This document shows positions 32,851 through 43,821 of a stretch of DNA of 64,000 nucleotides, one piece after another (position 1 is the stretch's first letter; each line of letters starts with the position of its first letter). A program made the translations under genes and the position numbers. Source of the DNA: Mucilaginibacter paludis DSM 18603 (GTDB lineage: Bacteria; Bacteroidota; Bacteroidia; Sphingobacteriales; Sphingobacteriaceae); contig NZ_CM001403.1 in assembly GCF_000166195.2 (NCBI RefSeq), forward strand, positions 3,552,432 through 3,616,431, given 5' to 3'. The notes under the pieces are model-generated. The model had not been told where the DNA came from. It saw only the letters and a list, made by a program, of their open reading frames with translations, and searched no databases.

Positions 32851-35691
32851 CTAATTTATTTTAATCAACCTTTTAGTACTTACCGTATTCCCCTGCTTCA
32901 ACTGGATAAGATACACGCCCATTGCCGCGCCAGACAGATCAACCAGCGTTGAGTAATCCTTTTCGCTTTTAACAGCAGTAAAGGCTTTATACAATTTGCC
33001 GCTTTGTTCGTTGAGTATCCGTACATTGATATTGTTGCTTACATCGGCACTGCTAAAACTAACGCTAACATAACTCACCGACGGGTTAGGGTATAGCTTT
33101 AAAGTATTCAATTCATTTTTGCTAACCGTGTTGGGGCTTGTTAAAGCTTCGTTATTTACGGGGAACGCATTGAAGCTTCGGCCTACCGCCATTAACCCGG
33201 TAACAGGTATTACAAATACCGGTGTTTCGGTTACCGCTACTTGTAGCTTACCGTTAATTACCCTGGCGTATTGCATATCCATGCTGTCGGCCCCAATTTT
33301 TAAGGTATACACTTTGGCAGAATCAGTGCCCGGTAAATCAAGTGAATAACTGGCAGTTCGTCCTTTTTCATCGGGCACTACCAAAACATAGGCCGGGTTT
33401 CCGTTTAAATCGTATTGGTCAACTATCGGGTCGGCATTCAGGGTTTGTTTAAAGCTGTATTCGCCTAACAGCTTGTTGGTTTGATAAAGGTAATCTGCCG
33501 CCGGGCGACGGGTTTTATTGTCGTTGATTAAGCCTGATGAGCCAAACTGAATGGGATTGAGGGCATTATCATCATACATCTGGTAAAAAAACACCCTGTC
33601 CACCCCGTTACGCGCGTATAGTAGGGATGAGCGTAGTATCCAGTCGGCCTGGGTTTGCAAAGGGATTTTGTTACCTATCTGGATGGCTTTGTAAGGGCTG
33701 CCCTGGTTCAGGTCATAACCTACCTCGGTAACCCAAACGGGCATGTCTCCGGCAACCTCATGCGCCATTTGAACAAAACACTGGGCCGATTTCGCGGTGA
33801 AAGGGTCAACCTCGGGTGCCATACCACGGGTCGGCGTTCCGTTTTGCGAATTATTGGCATCGTTTGAGTACAGGTGATAGTTAATCACATCCCAGCAAAG
33901 GTTCACCGAGCCATCAGCATGATAGCCACGATGCTGCTTACACCAGTCAACCATACCACGCACATAACCCGGATCGGCATGGGATAACCCGCACATTACT
34001 ACTTTGATAGACGGATCGGCATTTTTCACGCCCACACCCGGCCCCATGGTATTTTTATTACCATCGTAAAAAGCAGACAGGTTGGCGGCATACTCATAGG
34101 CGGTTTGAAAACCTTTGCGGCCTTTCCACCATTTATCGCGTTCGTTGTCGCACTCAATATATTTAATCAGGCCCATGCCTTTTTTAATCACATTAACCTG
34201 ATCACCAGTCCAGCGCTGGGTACCGTTTACGCTAAGCAAGGCGCTATCAACCTGCAGGTTTGAACCATAGCGCGCCACATATTGAAACGCCGTTTTGGCT
34301 TGCTCAATGTATGATGCCGGGTCGGCAAAATCTTTACCGTATTTTAAAGGGACGCTCTCGCTATCTTTTAAACTATCCGGGTAGCTGTCAACCATCCAGC
34401 CTGGCAGCTGCTTTAGGTCGGCCAAAACCTCAATACCATTATCCTTACAAAACTGGTATATGGCATCGTAATTCCAGCCGCCGTTGCGGGTGGGGTTGTA
34501 GGTGTAGCTGCCCTGGTCAGTCTCCAGTTTTTCCCAATCCATATAGTGCCTCACCTGCGTAAACGATTTGAGCGCCCTGATCTGCCCCGAATCTATTTTG
34601 GTAGGATCGATGGCACCGTTCTCAAAGTTCCACTCAAAGGCGTTGATGCCAAAAAACTGTTTGAGTTTGGTTGGCCTTTGTACCATGGGTGGTATGGCAT
34701 TTGGCGCTTTGTAGCTACCGTACAATTCCATTTCGGTAGGGTAGCCGCCGTTACTGTTGATCACCAGGAATTTAATATCGTTAATAGTACTGTCTAAATT
34801 AAACTGCGCATCGCCGGTGGTTGCCCTATCGGGATAAGGGCCGAGCCAGGTATTGTAGCTAAACCCTTTAAATACACCAACGTTAATACGTTTACCCTGG
34901 CTGTTAATGATGGCCAAGGTCATGGGCTTATCTAAGCCGCCGTGGTAACTAAAAAATTTAACTTTGGATAAGGTGATCTTTTCGCCGTCGGCAACAGGAT
35001 ATACGGCATCAAAATTAGCTATCAGTTTACCCCAGCCAGTATTCACATCCACATCTGTAATGCCATCGGTTAAAGCATCCAAACCGCTGTTTACATTATT
35101 TAACTGGTACCAACGGCTGGCGGTAATGGGTATTTTAACCAGGCTATCTGGATCCGCAGCAGGAGGCGTAACAACAGGCGGCGGTGTGGTAACAGGTGTC
35201 GCGCTGGTATCGGGGTAACCATAAACAAATATTTTCTGGGGGATATTATTGCCAAATTTATGTACTACAACGGCATCGGCATCAATAGGGATGTTATAGA
35301 AATGATCTCCCCAAACCATGTAACTTGGGCCAGTAAAGGTGGCCAATAAAGTTTTTGTGGTGCCTTTTAAAGCATAAATAAGTGCTGGTTGTGTTTCAAA
35401 TACGCCCTGGTAATCATACAACGATATTTTAGTAACCTTGCCCGGTGTGGCCAGGGATAAAGTAACATCTACCCACACATCGTTGCCTGTCCATGCGGCC
35501 GCAACCAGGGTATCCAGGCTATCGCTCAGCCAGGGAGCATAATTTTGCCCGGTATTTTGGCTTACCGTATAGCCCGAAAACCTGAGGCGCTGTTCGGTTT
35601 GGGCAAAACAAAGCTGGGTAATGCACATCAGTACTAAAAACATCTTAAATAACAATTGCTTACCGGAAGTGACACAGATAGCCATCATCAT
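32851..35691 (-). CDS. Secreted clan GH-A-like glycoside hydrolase with T9SS sorting domain
   Basis: The 946-residue protein has a signal peptide (ends near FAQ 29-31), two beta-rich modules (about 35-160 and 188-326) joined by a proline-threonine linker (162-182), then a catalytic barrel (about 345-740). The acid/base candidate is E517 in ECDNERDKWW and the nucleophile candidate is E656 in VWVTEVGYD, the two strand-end glutamates of clan GH-A enzymes such as GH39. The last 80 residues (LYPNPSVSYVSVSF ... GVYLIQLKQGN) are a type A Por/T9SS sorting domain, so it is exported across the outer membrane. The substrate is unknown. Monocistronic. Confidence 0.85.
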   Translation of the reverse strand: MMMAICVTSGKQLLFKMFLVLMCITQLCFAQTEQRLRFSGYTVSQNTGQNYAPWLSDSLDTLVAAAWTGNDVWVDVTLSLATPGKVTKISLYDYQGVFETQPALIYALKGTTKTLLATFTGPSYMVWGDHFYNIPIDADAVVVHKFGNNIPQKIFVYGYPDTSATPVTTPPPVVTPPAADPDSLVKIPITASRWYQLNNVNSGLDALTDGITDVDVNTGWGKLIANFDAVYPVADGEKITLSKVKFFSYHGGLDKPMTLAIINSQGKRINVGVFKGFSYNTWLGPYPDRATTGDAQFNLDSTINDIKFLVINSNGGYPTEMELYGSYKAPNAIPPMVQRPTKLKQFFGINAFEWNFENGAIDPTKIDSGQIRALKSFTQVRHYMDWEKLETDQGSYTYNPTRNGGWNYDAIYQFCKDNGIEVLADLKQLPGWMVDSYPDSLKDSESVPLKYGKDFADPASYIEQAKTAFQYVARYGSNLQVDSALLSVNGTQRWTGDQVNVIKKGMGLIKYIECDNERDKWWKGRKGFQTAYEYAANLSAFYDGNKNTMGPGVGVKNADPSIKVVMCGLSHADPGYVRGMVDWCKQHRGYHADGSVNLCWDVINYHLYSNDANNSQNGTPTRGMAPEVDPFTAKSAQCFVQMAHEVAGDMPVWVTEVGYDLNQGSPYKAIQIGNKIPLQTQADWILRSSLLYARNGVDRVFFYQMYDDNALNPIQFGSSGLINDNKTRRPAADYLYQTNKLLGEYSFKQTLNADPIVDQYDLNGNPAYVLVVPDEKGRTASYSLDLPGTDSAKVYTLKIGADSMDMQYARVINGKLQVAVTETPVFVIPVTGLMAVGRSFNAFPVNNEALTSPNTVSKNELNTLKLYPNPSVSYVSVSFSSADVSNNINVRILNEQSGKLYKAFTAVKSEKDYSTLVDLSGAAMGVYLIQLKQGNTVSTKRLIKIN

Positions 35692-35968
35692 AATTTAGTT
35701 TAACGTTAAAAATGGCAGATACGAGAAAGGTTGATTGGTTGTGTATTTATACGGGCTGTATAAAAACATGTTTCAATATCATGTTTAATATGGTATACTC
35801 ATAGTTGTGTTTTAAAAAAGAAACAGAGCATACATGGGAAGCTACGGGGGGAATCAAACGGATGGCTTGTTAACTAAATATATAGTATAATAATAGAAAC
35901 TAACGCCATTAATTAATCCATTGTTATATTAAGACAAAGCTTTCCAGTGACAAGCAATAGATACTATC

Positions 35969-36097
35969 TTGCAAAAAACTAACATTGTTGGAATACTTCT
36001 TATTCTGATAGGAATAGGCATACTTATCATTGGGGCAGGCATGTTTGCTTATCGCGGTCGATCCCTTACTCCGATCGTGAGCAAACTGGGGATGTAA
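35969..36097 (+). CDS. Putative 42-aa single-helix membrane protein
   Basis: A TTG-started frame gives QKTNIVGILLILIGIGILII and continues GAGMFAYRGRS to a short tail ending KLGM. One glycine-zipper-rich membrane helix and positive residues after it (YRGRS) fit a small inner-membrane protein. The start is weak: no ATG is available except one at codon 25. It lies alone in the 570-base gap between the hydrolase gene and the next membrane protein; the rest of that gap shows nothing. Confidence 0.4.
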   Translation: MQKTNIVGILLILIGIGILIIGAGMFAYRGRSLTPIVSKLGM

Positions 36098-36259
36098 TCC
36101 ATTCATGTCTTGGTTGCCAACTATTATAGTAGGCATTACAATTATAATAATTAAACGTAACTAACATGTGCTATTTAAGGCGGTTTGCAAATCTCACTTA
36201 CAGCAAATGCGCGGTTTCAACTCAAAAAAGAGGGTTGATAATATTTTGAATTTATTGTT

Positions 36260-37255
36260 TTAATTCAGGTTTCTAAAAATTTCGCGTATTTCTTTAATAA
36301 AAGTGAATTCATAAAAAACAATAGCATACACAAACTCATCTCGCACCGTAACATTTCTTTTTTCCAATTCATCCTTAAGATCAATCCATTGCCTGTCGGG
36401 AATTGTTCCCGCTCTAAACAATTTGCTTTTAAAGTCTTTAGTTATAACCCTGATAGAGCCAGGCATTTTGTACGGCTGCTCAAATACAATTTGCTGAATA
36501 TTTGATAAGGCATAAATTCTGGATACCCAAAACATATTATGATTTTTTACAACGAAATAGTTATCTGAAAGATCAAAATAAAAAACATACCACGAACCAA
36601 GCTTGAAGGCACCCAGGCCGATACCTAAAAGCAAAATCAATAAACCCAAATGGCCAATGTGATTTATGCCGATATAAATAAGCAGGCCGATAAAACACCA
36701 CAATAAAAAAGATCTGTAATTTAACCAGGCTTTACCCTTATAGCTTACAAACTGCTCATCTTTAACACCGGGTTCATTCGGTTGTTGGTGTTCCGCTGCC
36801 TCGCCAATAATGTGGTGTCTTATAAATTGCTTTATTTCGGGCGTATTGGCGTACATTTCATCCAGAAAATACCGCGTCCTTTCATCTTTAAATTTCAGCA
36901 TTACTCCCTCCTTTTGGTCGCTAAACAGATACGGCTTTTTGCCTGTCAGGGAGATTTCCTCCAAATTACTCCAGTAGTAGGTTGTTAAACCAAATTTGAT
37001 ATAGTTGTTGTTAAGCCGGATTGATGGCGCGCTTTTGATATAGGCATGTATGGTATAAGTCGTCAAAATGATAATTCCAACGAACATCACGAGCATCCCG
37101 AAGTCTTCACCGTAAAATTGATTTGTATGTTTGTTATGGTCGGTTAGGCCTATTTCCAATACAGCAAAGCCCATTAAAAAATAAAACAAACAGAAGCCAA
37201 ATAAGGCCAGATAGAACATCACAAAGCTTCTTTTGCTGGCTATATCTGTTGGCAT
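36260..37255 (-). CDS. Uncharacterised membrane protein with two internal repeats
   Basis: The 331 residues split into two similar halves, each with two membrane helices followed by a soluble beta-rich part: helices near 12-34 and 51-71 with LNNNYIKFGLTTYYWSNLEEI, and helices near 182-216 with DLSDNYFVVKNHNMFWVSRIYALSNIQQI. The pattern ('x-x-I..W..I..I') is like the bacterial PH-type domains of membrane proteins. Function is unknown. It is not in an obvious operon; the next minus-strand gene ends 80 bases upstream. Confidence 0.68.
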   Translation of the reverse strand: MPTDIASKRSFVMFYLALFGFCLFYFLMGFAVLEIGLTDHNKHTNQFYGEDFGMLVMFVGIIILTTYTIHAYIKSAPSIRLNNNYIKFGLTTYYWSNLEEISLTGKKPYLFSDQKEGVMLKFKDERTRYFLDEMYANTPEIKQFIRHHIIGEAAEHQQPNEPGVKDEQFVSYKGKAWLNYRSFLLWCFIGLLIYIGINHIGHLGLLILLLGIGLGAFKLGSWYVFYFDLSDNYFVVKNHNMFWVSRIYALSNIQQIVFEQPYKMPGSIRVITKDFKSKLFRAGTIPDRQWIDLKDELEKRNVTVRDEFVYAIVFYEFTFIKEIREIFRNLN

Positions 37256-37335
37256 CTTGCAGATTAATTGTTATGAATAGAAGGCAATACGTTAGACCAG
37301 CAAACCCAGCTGATTAGAAATTCCCCTTCAAGCGC

Positions 37336-38265
37336 TTATTGATTCTTTTCCTTTTTATAATCCTTATGAACGATTAAAAAGCTGGCGCGTTCTTCTTTAT
37401 GGAAGGGGATATCCCAGTTACCCTGGTAGGTGATTTTGATGGGGAGCAGCTCGCCGTCAAAGTTGCTGCATTCGATATTCATCTGCACGTTAAAATCGAT
37501 CAGGAAGTTTTTAAATTTCATATCGATGTAACGGCCCAGAATCTGGAAGGTGCGGGTATCAAAAATGGTGGTCACTTCTTTGATGATCACATCATCATCA
37601 CTAATGCTCGGCTTGGGTATCACCTTAAATCGATACACGGGTATACTATCTAAATAAGTTCCGCGGGCAAATTGGTAAGTATAAAACTGTCTCAGCTCCG
37701 GCGAAAATATCTCTGTTTTTCCACTTATAAAAGGAATGCCGGGCACTTTGCGTCCGGTGGTAAATACCAGGGTTTTTAGCTTGGCCTTATACCCTTCGTT
37801 CTTGCCACCGATGGCAGGGGAATCACCGCTGGTAAAATCGGAATTATAGGCGTTCATAAAAATGTAATCGAACATCTCTACAGTGTACAACTCATATTTG
37901 CCATTCTTTTTATAAACGTCGCCACTATCGCGCTTGGCTACAAACTCCATTTTATAGGCGCCCTTATTGTTGTGATGTATTTTGCGATAAATTTTACCCG
38001 ATACCTTGTTCTTTTTATCGTAAGTATAAATCCGGTTCTCGGCGTTAAAGCTATAGCGTTTCATATTACGGAAGGCCTGGTAAAAGCCGGTATCGTTGAG
38101 CATGGCATCTATAAAATCCTGCGCGTTAAGCTTGTGGGCTTTAATATTAACCAGGTTGGTATCAATGGTGATAGACCTGATGGTATCCGGATTAAATCGG
38201 TTAATCTGTTGCGCAAAGCCCGTTGTGCCGATTAAAAGCATGATAGCGGTCAGGAATTTCTTCAT
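37336..38265 (-). CDS. Uncharacterised exported beta-rich protein
   Basis: The 309-residue protein starts with a signal peptide (cleavage near GFAQ 16-19). The mature part is beta-rich without a domain I can name; it contains repeated aromatic strands (YRFKVIPKP, FQILGRYIDMKFKNFLIDF, LLPIKITYQGNWDIPF). This recalls exported proteins that accompany TonB-type carboxypeptidase-like domain proteins (DUF5686-like N-terminal layout), but the assignment is not firm. It is followed at once upstream by the M20 gene's stop 73 bases away on the same strand. Confidence 0.62.
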   Translation of the reverse strand: MKKFLTAIMLLIGTTGFAQQINRFNPDTIRSITIDTNLVNIKAHKLNAQDFIDAMLNDTGFYQAFRNMKRYSFNAENRIYTYDKKNKVSGKIYRKIHHNNKGAYKMEFVAKRDSGDVYKKNGKYELYTVEMFDYIFMNAYNSDFTSGDSPAIGGKNEGYKAKLKTLVFTTGRKVPGIPFISGKTEIFSPELRQFYTYQFARGTYLDSIPVYRFKVIPKPSISDDDVIIKEVTTIFDTRTFQILGRYIDMKFKNFLIDFNVQMNIECSNFDGELLPIKITYQGNWDIPFHKEERASFLIVHKDYKKEKNQ

Positions 38266-38337
38266 TTATCGGGGATTCAAATTATACAATCATACTAAAA
38301 ACGACTTGATAAATAAATGATTAACGTTACTTATCGC

Positions 38338-39522
38338 CTAATTACCTAATTCTTTAAGGGCCAGGTAAGCCATTAAGCCGGTACTCAATTCGAGCGCATT
38401 CTCTTCTATATCAAAGGTTGGTGTGTGTACCGACGAGGTAATTCCACGCGCTTCGTTGCGCGTACCCAAGCGGTAAAAGCACGAATCGGCAACCTGGCTG
38501 TAATAGGCAAAATCCTCGGCGGCCATCCAGATATCCAGGTCGAGCACATTCTCTTTGCCTAAATAATCTTCGGCGTGGGCACGTGTAGCGGCAGTAAGCT
38601 TCTCCTCGTTAATCAGGAACGGATAACCATTCATGATATTGAAATCGCAGCTGCCACCCATACTTTCGGCAATGCCTTCGGCCATTTTCTTCATTTTTTG
38701 GTGGGCCTCCTTGCGCCAGGCTTCGTCCAGCGTACGGAAGGTGCCTTCCAGGTAAACCTCGTTAGGTATCACATTGGTTGCCCCATTGGCAATTACCTTA
38801 CCAAAGGATAGTACCGACGGCAGTTTTGGATCGGCGGTGCGGCTTACAATAGTTTGCAGCGCCACCAGGATGTGGGCGGTAATAATAACCGGGTCTATGT
38901 TTTGCTGAGGTTGCGCACCATGGCCCCCCTTGCCTTTTACAGTAACATAAATCTCATCCGTAGAGGCCATGTATTTACCTGCCCTAAAACCCACTTTACC
39001 GGCATCAATCAAAGGCATTACATGCTGGCCGAATACGGCCTGCGGTTTGGGGTTTTCCAATACGCCTTCTTTAATCATCAGGCTTGCTCCTCCAGGTAGT
39101 TTTTCTTCGGCGGGTTGAAAGATAAATTTAACGGTACCGGCAAATTCATTTTTCAACTCGGATAATATTTTAGCAGTGCCTAATAATGATGACGTATGTA
39201 CATCATGGCCGCAGGCGTGCATTACTCCCGGATTAGTTGATTTATAAGGAACATCATTAGCCTCTACAATAGGCAGCGCATCCATATCGGCCCGTAGTGC
39301 AATCACCCTGTCGGACGGTTTGCCACCTTTAAGCAGGGCTACCAAACCGGTATCAGCCATGTGCTCGTAAGGAATACCCAGGGCATCCAGTTGGGCGGCA
39401 ACAAAAGCCGATGTTTGATGCTCATTGAAGGATAGCTCCGGATTAGCATGTAAATGACGGCGGTTGCCTACCACATCATTAAAAATGGTTTTGGATAGTT
39501 CCTGTATTTTTTCTTTAATCAT
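38338..39522 (-). CDS. M20 family amidohydrolase (hippurate / N-acyl-amino-acid hydrolase type)
   Basis: The 394-residue zinc amidohydrolase has the M20D metal-site motifs ALRADMDALPI near 76-86, HACGHDVHTSSLLGTA near 105-120, FQPAEEKLPGG near 138-148 and the late H near SSVHTPTFDIEENAL. It removes acyl groups from amino acids or peptides such as N-acetyl-diaminopimelate or hippurate; the exact substrate is open. ATG 39522 overlaps the stop of the SPOR gene (ATGATTAA), so the two are translationally coupled. A TTG 12 bases upstream is in frame but lies inside the SPOR gene. Confidence 0.9.
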   Translation of the reverse strand: MIKEKIQELSKTIFNDVVGNRRHLHANPELSFNEHQTSAFVAAQLDALGIPYEHMADTGLVALLKGGKPSDRVIALRADMDALPIVEANDVPYKSTNPGVMHACGHDVHTSSLLGTAKILSELKNEFAGTVKFIFQPAEEKLPGGASLMIKEGVLENPKPQAVFGQHVMPLIDAGKVGFRAGKYMASTDEIYVTVKGKGGHGAQPQQNIDPVIITAHILVALQTIVSRTADPKLPSVLSFGKVIANGATNVIPNEVYLEGTFRTLDEAWRKEAHQKMKKMAEGIAESMGGSCDFNIMNGYPFLINEEKLTAATRAHAEDYLGKENVLDLDIWMAAEDFAYYSQVADSCFYRLGTRNEARGITSSVHTPTFDIEENALELSTGLMAYLALKELGN

Positions 39523-39988
39523 TGGTATTTCCAATTTTGGGCAGATTGATCTTTTCGGAGATGATGAACAAGCTTGGGAATTGAGAGCGCAGTTGCTCCA
39601 ATAGTTTAGAAGCTTCCAGCCGGGTACGGAAATCGCCCGCGCGAACTTTAAAATTAGGTTCGCTGTAAATAATGTACGTTTTTAATTCCGGGTAAAGCTC
39701 ATTGAATTTAGATTGAGCATTATAGGCTTCACTGCGGTTTGAGCCCGAAAATATCTGCACCCGGTACCCAGTACCCGAGGCCGGTGCATAAACGCCGGTA
39801 TTGGCTCCGGCAGGCGCCTTACTCAATGCGATACGCAACGCTATCAGGCTATCAATCCGGGCATCTTTAACAACTGTAACCTTGCCCGGTGTTTGCGCCA
39901 TCGTAGCGGCCGATATCAGCATAAAAAAAGCAATACCATACCTTAATGCTTTACAGCGCAAAAAGGATATGGTATTGCTATCTTTCAT
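39515..39988 (-). CDS. SPOR domain exported protein
   Basis: The 157-residue protein has a signal sequence (hydrophobic 16-30, cleavage near TMAQ) and a C-terminal SPOR domain (about 70-150: GYRVQIFSGSNRSEAYNAQ ... FKVRAGDFRTRLEASKLLEQL). SPOR domains bind denuded septal peptidoglycan glycan strands, so it probably acts at the cell wall during division. It is the upstream partner of the overlapping M20 amidohydrolase. The gap to secA carries a GC-rich inverted repeat near 40014-40063. Confidence 0.9.
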   Translation of the reverse strand: MKDSNTISFLRCKALRYGIAFFMLISAATMAQTPGKVTVVKDARIDSLIALRIALSKAPAGANTGVYAPASGTGYRVQIFSGSNRSEAYNAQSKFNELYPELKTYIIYSEPNFKVRAGDFRTRLEASKLLEQLRSQFPSLFIISEKINLPKIGNTND

Positions 39989-40076
39989 TTTATAATTTAA
40001 GCATTATAAATCTCCCCGATAGGGAAATTTTTTAATTTGTAAAGTCATCCCTACCGGGGAGGGTTGGGTGGGGGCC

Positions 40077-43000
40077 TTAGGCCACACCTACACCATGACA
40101 GTTTTTAAACTTTTTACCGCTACCACAAGGGCAAGGATCGTTACGGCCAATTTTTTGTTCGGCCTTTACTGGCATTTGCTTTTGAACTTCGCGGGTATCA
40201 TCAACCAAGGTTGGTACGCCGTTGGTTTCGTGAGCCAGCTCCGGTTTTGATGTACGCATGTTACGCATATCGGTTTTTGGCTGAGGCCTTGCTTCCTGCA
40301 CTTCCTCTTCCTGTTGCATCGGGATGCCACCTCGGAACAAGAAACTTACAATTTCTTTATTCACATTGGCCAGCATCTGGCGGAACAGTTCAAAAGCTTC
40401 AAACTTATAAACCAATAAAGGGTCCTTTTGTTCGTACACCGCATTTTGAACAGATTGTTTCAACTCGTCCATCTCGCGCAAGTGCTCTTTCCAGGCATCA
40501 TCGATAAAGGTAAGCGTTACATTCTTCTCGAACGATTTAAACACTTCCTGCCCATGGTTATCAATCGCCTTCTTTAACGGAACGGCAATCTGTAAGCCGT
40601 GTATGCCGTCGGTAAATGGTACTATAATGTTTTCAATTCCCTGGCGGTTATCATAAACATCCTTTAACACAGGGTAGGCCTGGTTGGCAATAGCCTCAGC
40701 CTTACGCTTATAAAAATCGGTTACCTGGTGGAATGTTTTATCGGTTAATTTATTGGCAGAAAGACTGGCAAATTCATCTTCGCTGATGTCCACATCAAGC
40801 GAGAATAGGCGGATCACTTCCAGTTTAAATCCTTCGTAATTATTTTCGCCTTTATACTCGGCAACTACATCGTCAGCTACATCAAAAATGGTGTTGCTCA
40901 AATCAACATCCAGACGTTCGCCAAATAAAGCATTTTTACGTTTGGTATAAATTACGGTACGCTGCGAGTTCATCACGTCGTCATATTCCAGCAAGCGCTT
41001 ACGGATGCCAAAGTTATTTTCTTCCACCTTCTTTTGAGCCCGCTCGATAGAATTGGTGATCATGGAGTGCTGAATTACCTCGCCCTCTTCAATTCCCATT
41101 TTTACCATCAGGCTGGAAATCCGTTCTGAACCGAATAAACGCATCAGATCATCTTCCAACGACACGAAGAACTGTGAAGACCCTGGATCGCCCTGACGAC
41201 CGGCACGACCACGCAACTGGCGGTCAACACGGCGCGACTCATGGCGCTCGGTACCTACAATGGCTAAACCACCAACATCCTTAACGCCTTCGCCCAGCTT
41301 AATATCCGTACCACGGCCAGCCATGTTGGTAGCAATGGTAACGGTGCCACTTTTACCGGCTTCGGCCACAATATCGGCTTCTTTTTGGTGCATTTTGGCG
41401 TTCAGTACATTGTGCTTAATACCGCGTAGTTTCAACATGCGGCTCAGCAATTCAGAAATTTCCACCGAGGTGGTACCTACCAGCACCGGGCGACCGGCCC
41501 GTGGTTCAAGCTGGCCCGTTAACGGGTTTGGAGCAGGTATTAAACTTCCTTTACCATCTAACTGAGGCACGGGCTTTCCGGCGCTGTCAAATTTAACAAC
41601 CGGCTTGCCGGCGCTCATTTTTATTTTGCCTTCTTTATCCTTTTCGTACTGCGGCTCGTAATGCGAGTATGGGAATACTAAAGTTTGAATTTCGCCAGCA
41701 ACGGCGTTGTATTTTTCGCGCACGGTACGATAAACCAGATCCTGGTAATCGCTACGGCTGGTTGGCGTATTGGTTGGTATTTCAACCACATCCAGTTTGT
41801 ATATTTCCCAAAACTCACCGGCTTCGGTTACGGCAGTACCCGTCATACCGCAAAGCTTGTGGTACATCCTGAAGTAGTTTTGTAAAGTAACGGTAGCAAA
41901 AGTTTGTGATGCATCCTCAACTTTAACGTTTTCCTTAGCTTCAATAGCCTGGTGCAAACCATCCGAGTAACGGCGACCATCTAAAACACGGCCTGTTTGC
42001 TCATCTACAATCTTAACTTTGCCCTCGTCCAAAATGTATTCAACATCTTTTTCAAACAAAGTATAAGCCTTTAGTAATTGGTTAATGGAGTGGATCCGTT
42101 CAGACTTGATAGAAAAATCGCGCATCAGGGCATCCTTCTTAGCAACTTTTTCTTCGATAGTTAAAGCTGATTTTTCAATATCAGCAACCTCGCCGCCCAC
42201 ATCAGGCATCACAAAAAAGTGAGGATCTTCGCCCGAAGTTGTGATCAACTCGATACCTTTCTCGCTTAGTTCAACCTGGTTGTTTTTTTCGTCGATGATG
42301 AAATATAACTCGGCATCAACCTTCGGCATTTCCTTTGCCGAATCCTGCATATAGTAATTCTCGGTTTTTTGCAGAATGGTTTTGTTACCACCCTCGCTTA
42401 AAAACTTAATTAAGGCTTTGTTTTTTGGCAAACCGCGGTGCGCACGCAATAGGGCCAGTCCACCATCTTCAACGCCGGTTTTACCATCGTTAATCAGTTT
42501 CTTGGCTTCATTTAATACACCCAAAACATAATTTTTTTGTGTATTCACCAAACGCTCTATACGTGGTTTAAGTTCATAAAACTCATGCTCATCGCCACGC
42601 GGAATAGGGCCTGAGATGATCAGCGGTGTACGGGCGTCGTCAATTAAAACTGAATCCACCTCATCAACCATGGCATAATGCAGTTTGCGTTGCACCAATT
42701 CTTCGGGGCTACGTGTCATATTGTCACGCAGGTAGTCAAAACCGAACTCGTTATTGGTACCAAAGGTAATATCGGCTAAGTAAGCATTGCGGCGTTCCTC
42801 GCTGTTGGGCTCGTGCCTGTCAATACAATCAACAGATAAGCCATGAAACTCATATAACGGGCCCATCCACTCCGAGTCACGTCGGGCCAGGTAATCGTTC
42901 ACAGTTACAATGTGTACGCCTTCGCCGGCAATGGCATTTAAATAAGCAGGTAACGTAGCAACCAGCGTTTTACCTTCACCAGTGGCCATTTCGGCAATTT

Positions 43001-43556
43001 TACCCTGGTGCAATACCACACCACCTAATAACTGCACATCGTAATGTACCATGTTCCAGGTAACTTCGTTACCGGCAGCAATCCAACTGTTATGGTGTAC
43101 GGCTTTATCGCCATTGATAATTACATTCTTTTTTATGGCGGCCAATTCGCGGTCAAACGGCGTTGCGGTAACCTCAATAGTTTTATTTTCGGTAAAACGT
43201 TTAGCGGTTTCTTTAACAACGGCAAAGGCTTCGGGCAGTATTTGCAATAATATTACCTCTAACTCTTTGTTACGGTCTTTTTCTATCTTGTCAATCTGGG
43301 TATACAGGTCAACCTTTTCGCTAACATCCAAATCCGGATTTTCGGCCTGGGTTTTAACTGATTGTAACGCAGCATCAATATCAGCCAAGCCGTTTTTGAT
43401 CCTCTCTTTAAAATCAAGGGTTTTTGCCCTTAATTCATCGTTACTTAACGTGCCTAATTTGGCAAACTCCGCTTTTATTTTTTCAACTATAGGTTGTATA
43501 GTCTTAACATCTCTGTCCGACTTGTTCCCAAAAAGCTTACTGATAAATCCCAACAT
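40077..43556 (-). CDS. secA: Protein translocase ATPase SecA
   Basis: SecA drives preproteins through SecYEG. The 1159 residues are longer than the E. coli protein (901), with insertions in the first half, as usual in Bacteroidota. Visible motifs are Walker [82 protein letters not shown] and the C-terminal zinc finger [18 protein letters not shown] (three Cys and one His), which contacts SecB and phospholipids. The start [15 protein letters not shown] is standard. Monocistronic by spacing. Confidence 0.98.
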   Translation of the reverse strand: MLGFISKLFGNKSDRDVKTIQPIVEKIKAEFAKLGTLSNDELRAKTLDFKERIKNGLADIDAALQSVKTQAENPDLDVSEKVDLYTQIDKIEKDRNKELEVILLQILPEAFAVVKETAKRFTENKTIEVTATPFDRELAAIKKNVIINGDKAVHHNSWIAAGNEVTWNMVHYDVQLLGGVVLHQGKIAEMATGEGKTLVATLPAYLNAIAGEGVHIVTVNDYLARRDSEWMGPLYEFHGLSVDCIDRHEPNSEERRNAYLADITFGTNNEFGFDYLRDNMTRSPEELVQRKLHYAMVDEVDSVLIDDARTPLIISGPIPRGDEHEFYELKPRIERLVNTQKNYVLGVLNEAKKLINDGKTGVEDGGLALLRAHRGLPKNKALIKFLSEGGNKTILQKTENYYMQDSAKEMPKVDAELYFIIDEKNNQVELSEKGIELITTSGEDPHFFVMPDVGGEVADIEKSALTIEEKVAKKDALMRDFSIKSERIHSINQLLKAYTLFEKDVEYILDEGKVKIVDEQTGRVLDGRRYSDGLHQAIEAKENVKVEDASQTFATVTLQNYFRMYHKLCGMTGTAVTEAGEFWEIYKLDVVEIPTNTPTSRSDYQDLVYRTVREKYNAVAGEIQTLVFPYSHYEPQYEKDKEGKIKMSAGKPVVKFDSAGKPVPQLDGKGSLIPAPNPLTGQLEPRAGRPVLVGTTSVEISELLSRMLKLRGIKHNVLNAKMHQKEADIVAEAGKSGTVTIATNMAGRGTDIKLGEGVKDVGGLAIVGTERHESRRVDRQLRGRAGRQGDPGSSQFFVSLEDDLMRLFGSERISSLMVKMGIEEGEVIQHSMITNSIERAQKKVEENNFGIRKRLLEYDDVMNSQRTVIYTKRKNALFGERLDVDLSNTIFDVADDVVAEYKGENNYEGFKLEVIRLFSLDVDISEDEFASLSANKLTDKTFHQVTDFYKRKAEAIANQAYPVLKDVYDNRQGIENIIVPFTDGIHGLQIAVPLKKAIDNHGQEVFKSFEKNVTLTFIDDAWKEHLREMDELKQSVQNAVYEQKDPLLVYKFEAFELFRQMLANVNKEIVSFLFRGGIPMQQEEEVQEARPQPKTDMRNMRTSKPELAHETNGVPTLVDDTREVQKQMPVKAEQKIGRNDPCPCGSGKKFKNCHGVGVA

Positions 43557-43821
43557 GCTGTGTATTTTGATAATAAATTAAGGCTAAGGCAACAATTGAG
43601 CCATAGCAGGTTAAAAGCCATTATGACAGGCTAAATTACGCTTTATAGATGAAATTACAGGTAGTTTTTGTTTAATAGTGTGTTAATCTGGGTTTGAAGG
43701 TGTTAATAAGTCGGCAGGCGATCATAGCCGGGCGCAACTAATCGGTAGTTAAATTCGGTTGATTGACGGAACCAGCGTTTCAGATGATTGGTGAAATTAG
43801 TTTCTATTCGTGTATTAATTA

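Noticed and set aside
35924..36136. 70-codon minus-strand frame in the gap after the hydrolase gene
   Set aside because: No protein-like character; the opposite strand has the more convincing 42-codon membrane frame.
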